Below are positions 47,501-56,103 of a stretch of DNA of 64,000 nt, piece after piece (within the stretch, counting starts at the first letter, position 1; each line of letters begins with the position of its first letter). The notes below the pieces were generated by a model. The model was not told the DNA's origin. It saw only the letters and a list, made by a program, of their open reading frames with translations, and did no database searches. The translations under genes were made by a program, and so were the position numbers. The stretch is from Timema cristinae (lineage: Eukaryota; Arthropoda; Insecta; Phasmatodea; Timematidae), in assembly GCA_039000515.1 (NCBI GenBank), contig JBCFYV010000012.1:28014766-28078765 (forward strand), written 5' to 3'.

Positions 47501-48031
47501 CTATGGCCATAGACTTGACATAAAATTTTACAACCTGCAACCAAGTATTAACAGATCGAACCAATTTTATCCTACCATAAGCTATAATTATAAAAGGCAC
47601 CATCCCAACTACATTAAACTTAAGAAGGCCAAACTGTAACACTTGTTTTTTTCAATAAACTTACTTTCTTTGATATATAATACACATTTTAAAAAGATGT
47701 TAGCCTAAAACACACTAACCTGGATATTTCCTGTCGCGTAATATCTCAACGCCAGCAGTAATTTTTGCACAGGAGGCAGAGGAAGTCCCTTGTTGCTCGG
47801 TTTTAACAAAGCCTCGTTAACAATGGGAAGTAACACCTCAACGACACGAGCCTTGCCAAACCTGAAACGCCTGCGAAATTCCTCCTCGCTGTACATTTCC
47901 AGGGGATTTTCCATGTCTCTTACGTACTTCTTGGGTACTCTAAAATTATTTACATTCACTTCAAAGTCAATCACAATGTCAGCTACATCTTCAAAATCTT
48001 CCAGATCGTCATCAATATCCTGCCATTCCAT
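44594..48031 (-). CDS. HARBI1-type Harbinger transposase (3 exons, 364 aa)
   Basis: Exons on the minus strand are 48031-47720, 46337-46062 and 45100-44594. All joins are phase 0 with GT..AG borders (CCAG/GTTAGT, TTACAG/CAAGTG, CCAG/GTAGAA, TTTTAG/TTGACT). The product is 364 residues, close to the ~350 of animal HARBI1. The acidic N-terminus ends in a helix-turn-helix-like region spanning exons 1-2 (LALRYYATGNIQ + QVCGDLYGVSQ). The DDE nuclease has Asp167 in VACVDGTHIPI, Asp244 in LLGDSGYP and Glu280 in CVERTIGVWKRRF, with 35 residues between the last two, plus the conserved GGSVHDATIF. All catalytic residues are present and no break was seen. Partner: the convergent Myb-like gene. Oddity: a SINE sits 12 bp from the exon 3 acceptor. 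Confidence 0.9.
45113..45274 (-). mobile_element. SINE family A in the last transposase intron
   Basis: 5'-truncated A copy in minus orientation, the same sense as the host gene. The 11-bp TAAAACAAATA flanks it on both sides (45102-45112 and 45275-45285), a perfect target duplication. The inner copy of that duplication is the pyrimidine tract and AG of the exon 3 acceptor. Confidence 0.92.
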
Positions 48032-48265
48032 CTTGATACAGTGTATTTGATAACCTCAACTAATCAAGATCAATACATAACCACAAAATAATCAAGACCA
48101 AAAATTAACCAGGACAAATGAAACAATATGGCGACTCTAGCCGGAACAAACTCGGTGGGAGAACTTCCGGATAAGCTGAAGATATGCGCGAGATGAACAA
48201 ATTTGCTTCCCCAACCGATATTCACGCATTATCCACGAAGTCCTACGGAAGCAGCCGAAGTCTTT

Positions 48266-48371
48266 TCGTAAAACGTTGGATATCGTCTATCGCTACCAAA
48301 AGTGAAGTAGGTAAGCGGAAGATATGGAGAAGGCTTGGAGACGAGAAAGATATTGACTATCGCTACCGCTC
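48266..48371 (-). repeat. Harbinger right terminal inverted repeat
   Basis: Mirror of the left end. The same decamer (as CTATCGCTAC) lies at 48357-48366 and 48287-48296, 70 bp apart. Ends at GCTACCGCTC followed by the TTA duplication. Confidence 0.88.
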
Positions 48372-48396
48372 TTAATATACTATCTACACTCTTGGT

Positions 48397-48700
48397 AACT
48401 GGCCTCGTGGAATGGTGAACGGTGGTGGCTTTGACTGCTGACCCAGAGGTCCCAGGCTCGATTCCCAGGTAGTACCGGAGGATTTTTCTCGAAAAGGGAA
48501 TAACTCCCATGGCTGCAAAGTTTTTGTTAATTAGGCTTATTTAGGTTAAGATCTTCAGATTTTCATCGGGTCATGAAAATAAACTCTTTGAAAATAATTT
48601 ACGAGTAGTACATTTGGGCGTACCTTGGGCAATGGTACGTTAGTACTGGGTAATCTTTCCGAAAGACTAAGCTTCGAGTGAAGTAGCCCAGACATGCCAT
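48397..48700 (+). mobile_element. SINE family C (tRNA-derived)
   Basis: Begins CTGGCCTCGTGGAATGGTGA, with GGCTCGATTCCCAGG as a good B-box, then TTTTTCTCGAAAAGGGAATA as in the 12450 copy. The 3' limit is uncertain. Lies just outside the Harbinger right end. Confidence 0.6.
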
Positions 48701-49057
48701 TATTTTTATTTTAGACTTGGTATAGGTTTTTTTTAGCGTAAAACGACACGTGGTCGTATTCGTTCTAGCGTACTTGGTTCGGATTCTGACAAGGTTAATA
48801 TACGGCCTGTTAGCTCTGGTTTACCGTGGGTCAGTTATATATCGGCACTAGATCTAAATATTTAAATAAATAGTGTTCGGGCGCAAGGTAGTTTCTCGTT
48901 CCCTAACAACGATTACATTAAGTTTGATTTGAATGATACATAAAGAAAAATTAAAGAACACAAATTAAATATTAGAACTAATTTATTTCACATTTTGGTA
49001 TGGATTACTAAAGAATGCATAAATTAAATAATAGAAGTTGAGTTAGAGTAACTGTGC
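48701..49057. other. noncoding stretch
   Basis: No gene or repeat recognised between the SINE and the satellite. Confidence 0.4.
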
Positions 49058-51413
49058 GAGTGAGTAGACACGTCTTATCTGTATGATGGAATAATCGCGA
49101 GTATGTATCACACGTCCACTCTGTATTATGGTATGAACGCGAGCATCTAGCTCACATCCACTCTGTATGAAGGTATGATCACGAGCATCTAGCTCACATC
49201 CACTCTGTATGATGGTATGATCATGAGCATCTAGCTCACATCCACTCTATATGATGGTATGATCACGAGTATGTATCACACGTCTTATCTGTATGATGGA
49301 ATATTCGCGAGCATCTAAAACACGTCCACTCTATATGATGGTATGATCACGAGCATCTAACACACGTCCACTCTGTATGAAGGTATGATCACGAGCATCT
49401 AACACACGTCCACTCTGTATGATGGTATGATCACGAGCATTTAACTCACATCCACTCTGTATGATGGTATGATCACGAGCATCTAACACACGTCCACGTT
49501 ATATGATTGTATGATCACGAGCATCTAACTCACGTCCACTCTGTATGATGGTATGATCACAAGCATCTAGCTCACATCCACTCTGCATGATGGTATGATC
49601 ACGAGCATCTAGCTCACATCCACTCTGTATGATGGTATGATCACGAGCATCTAACACACGTACACTCTGTATGATGGTATGAACGCGAGCATCTAACACA
49701 CGTCCACTCTGTATGATGGTATGATCACGAGCATATAGCTCACATCCACTCTGTATGATGGTATGATCACGAGCATCTAGCTCACATCCACTCTGTATGA
49801 TGGTATGATCACGAGCATCTAGCTCACATCCACTCTATATGATGGTATGATCACGAGCATCTAGCTCACATCCACTCTATATGATGGTATGATCACGAGT
49901 ATGTATCACACATCTTATCTGTATGATGGAATATTCGCGAGCATCTAAAACACGTCCACTCTATATGATGGTATGATCACGAGCATCTAACACACGTCCA
50001 CTCTGTATGAAGGTATGCTCACGAGCATCTAACACACGTCCACTCTGTATGATGGTATGATCACGAGCATTTAACTCACATCCACTCTGTATGATGGTAT
50101 GATCACGAGCATCTAACACACGTCCACGTTATATGATTGTATGATCACGAGCATCTAACTCACGTCCACTCTGTATGATGGTATGATCACAAGCATCTAG
50201 CTCACATCCACTCTGCATGATGGTATGATCACGAGCATCTAGCTCACATCCACTCTATATGATGGTATGATCACGAGCATCTAACACACGTACACTCTGT
50301 ATGATGGTATGAACGCGAGCATCTAACACACGTCCACTCTGTATGATGATATGATCACGAGCATCTAACACACGTCCACTCTGTATGATGGTATGATCAC
50401 GAGCATTTAACTCACATCCACTCTGTATGATGGTATGATCACGAGCATCTAACACACGTCCACGTTATATGATTGTATGATCACGAGCATCTAACTCACG
50501 TCCACTCTGTATGATGGTATGATCACGAGCATCTAGCTCACATCCACTCTGCATGATGGTATGATCACGAGCATCTAGCTCACATCCACTCTATATGATG
50601 GTATGATCACGAGTATGTATCACACGTCTTATCTGTATGATGGAATATTCGCGAGCATCTAAAACACGTCCACTCTATATGATGGTATGATCACGAGCAT
50701 CTAACACACGTCCACTCTGTATGAAGGTATGATCACGAGCATCTAACACACGTCCACTCTGTATGATGGTATGATCACGAGCATCTAACTCACATCCACT
50801 CTGTATGATGGTATGATCACGAGCATCTAACACACGTCCACGCTATATGATTGTATGATCACGAGCATCTAACTCACGTCCACTCTGTATGATGGTATGA
50901 TCACGAGCATCTAACACACGTCCACTCTATATGATGGTATGATCACGAGCATCTAACTCACATCCACTCTATATGATGGTATGATCACGAGCATCTAACA
51001 CACGTCCACTCTGTATGATGGTATGATCACGAGTATGTATCACACGTCTTATCTGTATGATGGAATATTCGCGAGCATCTAAAACACGTCCACTCTATAT
51101 GATGGTATGATCACGAGCATCTAACACACGTCCACTCTGTATGATGGTATGATCACGAGCATCTAACACACGTCCACTCTGTATGATGGTATGATCACGA
51201 GCATCTAGCACACGTACACTCTATATGATGGTATGATCACGAGCATCTAACACACGTCCACTATATATGATGGTATGATCACGAGCATCTAACACACGTC
51301 CACTCTGTATGATGGTATTATCACGAGCATCTAACACACGTCCACTCTGTATGATGGTATGATCACGAGCATCAAACACACGTCCACTCTATATGATGGT
51401 ATGATCGTGAGTG
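49058..51413. repeat. 42-bp satellite, about 56 copies, with higher-order structure
   Basis: The unit is close to CACTCTGTATGATGGTATGATCACGAGCATCTAACACACGTC. A rarer variant (GAGTATGTATCACACGTCTT then ATCTGTATGATGGAATATTC) recurs at 49265, 49891, 50605 and 51025. The last two spacings are exact multiples of 42 (714 and 420) and the first is about 15 units. This shows amplification of multi-unit blocks. Because 42 is divisible by three, one minus-strand frame reads a 14-residue repeat (LDARDHTIIQSGRV), but TATATG variants put stops in it, so I do not call a protein. Confidence 0.92.
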
Positions 51414-51716
51414 GTTTTACATTGGCTTTTTTTCAATCCTCACCCTGTCCCCTTGGACGATTCCTCTTTTTAGAAAGAAATCGGCCAAGGTCACTTTTAC
51501 TGTCATCTAAAAAACGGCAGCAGGTTCAGGGAGATCTTTTACAATTTGTCCTTTTCCTTACAGCTAGTTTTTAAGGATCTAAATGCTAAAAATTCAATAT
51601 TTATTGTACGCTTGGTTTTAGAAAGTGATACCAAGTAACGTCCCACTACGTTATTCATTTAAACTCAAAAATCCTACTAAAGTTAACATGAAATATATAT
51701 TATGCTTCAAAAGATT
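51414..51716. other. noncoding stretch
   Basis: Short unique region between the satellite and the SINEs. A plus-strand open frame enters it from the satellite but shows no motif. Confidence 0.4.
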
Positions 51717-52215
51717 CTTAATATCCGTCCCCTACATACTCATGAATTGTCCACACAAATGGAATAGGGGTGAATATGTTAGAATTTTAGGAGAAATGTA
51801 TGGTGACCTGGTGGTCTGGGGGTAAGGTGTCAGACTTCTTTGCTGGTGGCCGGGGTTCAATCCTCGGTCATGGCACAGATTTATCTGATTGCCAAACCCT
51901 TCCTTCACCTCTGACAAGACGGTATTAATCCCAACCTTGTGAATGTGTGAAATGCCAGGCCTCCACCGTGGTTCGGATTCCACGTTAAACTGTAGGTCCT
52001 CCATTTCATCTCACAATCACCCTACCATTACACATTAGCGTAAGTGTGTATAAACCTAACGGGTAGTAAGACGCGGTGTTAATAATAATAATAATAATAA
52101 TATTAATAGAAGAAATGTACCCGCATTTTGTGTTTGAATAGTGGGAAACCATTTAATAAAATAACACCGCCAGTAAACCCCACTGAGACTAGAGCCCCGG
52201 ACTCCCCGTCAGCTC
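51717..52215 (-). mobile_element. SINE family B, split by a family A SINE
   Basis: Reversed B body reads across the junction: ...GTTAGAATTTTAGGAGAAATGTA, then (after the A element) CCCGCATTTTGTGTTTGAAT and GTGGGAAACCATTTAATAAA, then the reversed head to about 52215. Confidence 0.6.
51801..52110 (+). mobile_element. SINE family A nested in SINE B, with TSD
   Basis: Full-length A element (GGTGACCTGGTGGTCTGGGG to the (TAA)n tail), flanked by AGAAATGTA at 51792-51800 and 52111-52119. Confidence 0.88.
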
Positions 52216-52479
52216 CAATCAAGTCTGAAATAAGAGGGACACCTTAGACCTTGTGAACACAAGACTAGAGTTTTTGTTATGGGCAATCCTCTTGATGCTA
52301 TTTTTTTTAATGGTTGAAATATAAACTTGATGGATGAACAATTCTAAGGAATGATTGTCAAGACAAAAGACGCCTTCTCTTTTAAGAACAACACTAACTA
52401 CGAACTTTCTACGATGGAATAAAAAAGCACACACACACAACATCAGAGTAAGAGGCCCTCAATATTAACCCCTTCTCCC

Positions 52480-53020
52480 TCACTCCCTCGTTTTACCAGC
52501 CACATTTCGCAAGCATCCCCCAACCCTCGACCACCCTCGACGCTCCCAACAGCCGCCTAACTAATACCACTTCATTTAGACGATAAGGGAGTGTAGAGCA
52601 GGGGGAGGGTCGGTCTCTAGAACAGCCAGCCGCCGCGCGTACATTATCTCCACCCCCTTCTTCCCCTCTCTGCCCCCTTCCCCTCCTCCTAGCTCCATGA
52701 TTAATGAGCATTACATGCCGGCCTAAAGACCGTGTAATTTGCAAATACAACGCATAATTACGCTTGATTACCGAGAAGGGGGGAGTAAGGGTAAGGGAGG
52801 GGGTAAGAGAGGGTGTGTGGAGGGGAGGGGGGCACCTTTTGCATTTCGAGACTTTATGATAAAAGATAGGCGAGCACAAGGATGATTAAGGCTGCGGTGA
52901 TGTACTGTTCTTAGTAACTATACAACGGGTCCGTTGCACGGTAGACGAGGATAGTTGCCGGTGTTAGCGTTTCTGAGGAGAAATGGAGCACCTAATTAGT
53001 GAAGCGTCCCCTTTATTTTC
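52480..53020. promoter_or_regulatory. candidate conserved regulatory island upstream of the Nkx6 exon
   Basis: A C-rich tract (about 52625-52690) and a G-rich tract (about 52785-52835) flank a core at about 52690-52780. The core carries ATTAATGAGC, octamer-like AATTTGCAAATAC and homeodomain sites CGCATAATTACG; CACCTAATTAGTG follows near 52988. Dense TAATTA-type and POU-type words in a GC-skewed frame, about 2.5 kb 5' of a homeobox exon, suggest an enhancer. The minus-strand frame over it is low-complexity Pro/Ser/Arg and not a gene. Inference only. Confidence 0.4.
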
Positions 53021-53739
53021 CCCTTTTCCTATCCCATCCTACTCCTCTCTCCTTTTGTTCTTATGACCTCGTCTTCATCCGACCTTATTATTTCATTCTT
53101 CCCTCCTAACCCTTTTTACACGAGTCGATAGTTAACAAAATAAACGACGTTAAATGCTTCGCTAAAATGTTTTAGTAACAACGCAAAGTTTTAAACAGAT
53201 CAAATGACTTTGATTCATTGCTTTCTCTGTTAAAACTCTCTTCCCAATTCTCTTGGGTATTATAATAGACGGCTATGTAGCCTAACTAAATTACTCTTGT
53301 CGGTGAAATTGGAAAGTTTGGAGAAAAGGGGGTAGATATATGGGTGTATGGGGGAATTGATTACATTTCTTTGGTTCAGAGACTCATAGAAAGTATTATA
53401 TCGTAGTTATTTCAAGTCAGCCATGGATCTGTCGAAAAATATCTTAGATTTGTTAGAATCGTGATGTATTATGACGACTCTTTGATGCATACGAAAATAC
53501 GAAATATTTATTTTTATCATTAACTTGAATACAGCGTGCTGCTTCTTACAGATTACTGATTGTTACAGTTTACTGCGTGGTCCAAATTAGCTTTTGTCAC
53601 ACATTATTTCTTGTTACAACTTACTGTATGTTATATATCACTGCTGATTAATCACACTGTTTGATACAGATTACTTCTTGTTACTTCTTACTTTTTGCTA
53701 CAAATTATTCCTTCTTACAGGTATAGGTTCATGATGGAT
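53021..53739. other. noncoding stretch
   Basis: Intron-like DNA presumably belonging to the Nkx6 locus. Degenerate ACTGATTGTTACAGTTTACT-type phrases recur loosely at 53540-53720. Confidence 0.35.
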
Positions 53740-53750
53740 TATTATTGTTG

Positions 53751-53822
<72 letters not shown>

Positions 53823-54103
53823 GACCTCGTCTTACTACCCGTTTGGGTTACACACTTACGTTAATGTGTAATGGTAGGGTAATTGTGAGATGAAATGGAG
53901 GACCTACAGTTTAACGTGGAATCCGAACCACGGTGGAGGCCTGGCATTCCCCACATTCACAAGTTGTGATTAATACACGTCTTGTCAGAGGTGAAGGAAG
54001 GGTTTGGCAATCAGATAAATTTGTGCCGGGACCGAGGATTGAACCCCGGACCCTCAACACAAAAGTCCGACACCTTACCCCTAGACCGCCAGGTCACCCC
54101 AAA
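53740..54103 (-). mobile_element. SINE family A, full-length
   Basis: On the minus strand: head with GGTGACCTGGCGGTCTAGGG, B-box GGGTTCAATCCTCGG, full body, shared tail and an unusually long (TAA)n tract (about 80 bases, 53743-53820). Confidence 0.9.
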
Positions 54104-54167
54104 TATAACATAAATATTTATATCTTAACACAAATTATTATTTGTTTCATAATACTAATTTTTTGTT

Positions 54168-54365
54168 ATCACGTCTTACTACCCATTCGGGATATGCGAC
54201 TATATGCTAACTACGCTAATGGGTGATTAGTAAGGTTGAACCTAGAGGAACTGTACTCACATTTGAGTGGAGATAGAGTGGGAAACCATTAAGGTAAAAC
54301 CTCACTCAGGATAACCCACCGGGCTCTTTCCGCCATCGGCAGCCACGTCTATTGCGAGAGTGAGG
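54168..54365 (-). mobile_element. SINE family B, decayed head
   Basis: Reversed tail CACGTCTTACTACCCATTCG, then CTAACTACGCTAATGGGT and TGGAGATAGAGTGGGAAACC. The tRNA-like head is poorly preserved. Confidence 0.65.
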
Positions 54366-54777
54366 TTTCAAGCTTTTATTCGTTTGTTTTATAGAATAAT
54401 CAGTAATTAATACTACATTAATAGAAACAAAGATAAGACAAAACCGGGCCTAGATTTGATTTGCTAAAAATTTACTTTACCTTGGTTTAAGCTAGTATAA
54501 GCTCTAAATAATAATGGGTAGTAATAGGTGCTCGCCTACCTTTTATTTAAAATAGTTTCACTAACAAACTGGTGTTCAAAACTTGACTGCGTGGGAATTA
54601 ACTCACATGTCCATTAAACGATAAATACGGGGCTTTACACGGTTTATTATAGTTTTATTTTTTTGCACTGTGTTTTAACAACAATCTTCCTCGTGGTTGT
54701 GTTGGTTTGTGATAAGAATACCAATTCTAATCAATGTTTAGCTTGTTCATTGTTTGAATGTCGATCTTCTCCATGGA

Positions 54778-55357
54778 GTTTAGTTTCTCTTTGTTTAAAC
54801 ATTGGTGTACACTCAGTTTAGTTTCTCTTCGTTTAAACATTGGTATACATTCAGTTTAGTTTCTATTTGTTTAAACATTGGTGTACACTCAGTTTAGTTT
54901 CTCTTTGTTTAAACATTAGTGTACACTCAGTTTAGTTTCTCTTTGTTTAAACATTGGTATACATTCAGTTTAGTTTCTATTTGTTTAAACATTGGTGTGC
55001 ACTCAGTTTAGTTTCTCTTTGTTTAAACATTGGTGTACACTCAGTTTAGTTTCTCTTTGTTTAAATATTGGTATACATTCAGTTTAGTTTCTCTTTGTTT
55101 AAACATTGGTGTACACTCAGTTTAGTTTCTCTTTGTTTAAACATTGGTATACATTCAGTTTAGTTTCTCTTTGTTTAAACATTGGTGTACACTCAGTTTA
55201 GTTTCTCTTTGTTTAAACATTGGTATACATTCAGTTTAGTTTCTATTTGTTTAAACATTGGTGTACACTCAGTTTAGTTTCTCTTTGTTCAAACATTGGG
55301 GGATACTCAGTTTAGTTTCTCTTTGTTTAAACATTGATGAACATTCAGTTTAGTTTC
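54778..55357. repeat. 38-bp tandem repeat, ~15 units, FOX-like motif in each
   Basis: The unit reads GTTTAGTTTCTCTTTGTTTA then AACATTGGTGTACACTCA. Two variants (GTGTACACTC and GTATACATTC) largely alternate, so blocks of two or three units were copied. Each unit holds TTTGTTTAAACA, which contains forkhead-type core words on both strands. The array ends ~180 bp before the Nkx6 exon. Confidence 0.88.
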
Positions 55358-55536
55358 CCTGAAGGGTAGCAAGCTTGTCTTAAACGTTTCCACTGTCGTA
55401 GATTATAAGATAGGACTATAGTGTGATCGGTGAAGGAAAGACTGCTAACTTTCAGGGTAAACAAGTATGCATCATGGTTTAAATGTGATCTTTTTTTGAA
55501 CACTAACCTTGACCCTAGTCTGATGGGCTGTTGTAG

Positions 55537-55743
55537 GTGTGGTTCCAGAACCGGCGGACCAAGTGGCGAAAGAAGCACGCTGCGGAGATGGCGACGGCCA
55601 AACGCAAGCAGGAGGAAGCTGAGGGCCTTGCGGATCTGGCTGACAGTTCTGATAGGGAGGACGACGAGCTCACGTCGAGGAGCAGCGCGGCGAAGCGGCT
55701 GAGGAGGGAACTAGCGGAGGAGGAGCTCGCGGGAAGACAGTGA
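55537..55743 (+). CDS. Nkx6: Nkx6/HGTX-type homeobox gene, last coding exon
   Basis: After the acceptor GGGCTGTTGTAG the exon opens in phase 0 with [20 protein letters not shown] (homeodomain residues 47-60 and beyond). The junction falls at the intron position known for Nkx6 genes, just before [18 protein letters not shown] directly after the homeodomain is the Nkx6 family hallmark, distinct from other NK classes. The remaining tail is acidic then basic ([17 protein letters not shown]) and ends LAGRQ plus TGA, 68 residues in this exon. Nkx6 proteins are nuclear transcription factors of motor-neuron and endoderm patterning. The first part of the homeobox and the N-terminus were not found, so the preceding intron is long or the other exons lie outside. 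Codon use is GC-rich, unlike its surroundings. Confidence 0.93.
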   Translation: MWFQNRRTKWRKKHAAEMATAKRKQEEAEGLADLADSSDREDDELTSRSSAAKRLRRELAEEELAGRQ

Positions 55744-56103
55744 TGGGCGGTTCGCCCTTAGGTTAACGCGGAGGCTAGCCTTTATTCCAAGACAACCGAT
55801 TGACATGTCAGTAGGTTCATCGCACCAAGGTCCGTCTAAGATAAATGTCTGGTGTGCCAGCCATTTTGGTTTATTATAGATAACGTTTCTTTATTAAAGG
55901 TGTTATAGCTAGTTTTGATTTATTTTTAACACTTTTTGTTAGAAATGTATTGGTTATTTCTTAGTAAAAAAAGTTTGTTGTCAATTTTTTAAATTTCATT
56001 GCTATATAAAAAGTAGGTAGGTCTACTAGCATATTTACTGAGGCTCTATGATTTGTTAGTAAAAAACTCAATAAAAAATTAAAGTGGTTTTTATAGCAAT
56101 AAA
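55744..56103 (+). terminator. Nkx6 3' UTR with poly(A) signals
   Basis: Downstream of the stop, AATAAA occurs at 56070-56075 and 56098-56103 in a T-rich context. Transcript end is inferred, not shown. Confidence 0.5.

Larger units (their letters stand above)
39432..48371. mobile_element. complete PIF-Harbinger DNA transposon (8.94 kb)
   Basis: Identical TTA trinucleotides sit directly outside both ends (39429-39431 and 48372-48374), the 3-bp target preference of Harbinger elements. The ends are inverted repeats: GAGCGGTAGCGATAGTCGAT at the left matches the inverse of the right end with one change in the first 20 bases. Inside lie the two genes that define the superfamily, a Myb/SANT-like protein (+) and a HARBI1-type nuclease (-), converging. 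Both have complete reading frames across canonical introns, so this copy could be autonomous. The size is inflated by long introns, three SINEs, a short tandem repeat and a foldback. Confidence 0.93.

Noticed and set aside
49499..50455. Two 66-residue open frames of 14-residue repeats (minus strand)
   Set aside because: Stops from common unit variants limit every frame. No start context or splice sites. By-product of the satellite.
49058..51413. CRISPR-like array of regular repeats
   Set aside because: Repeats are head-to-tail 42-bp units without unique spacers and the genome is eukaryotic. A satellite explains it.
52493..52879. 128-codon minus-strand frame
   Set aside because: Low-complexity Pro/Arg/Gly frame created by C- and G-rich tracts. 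No family and no splice support.
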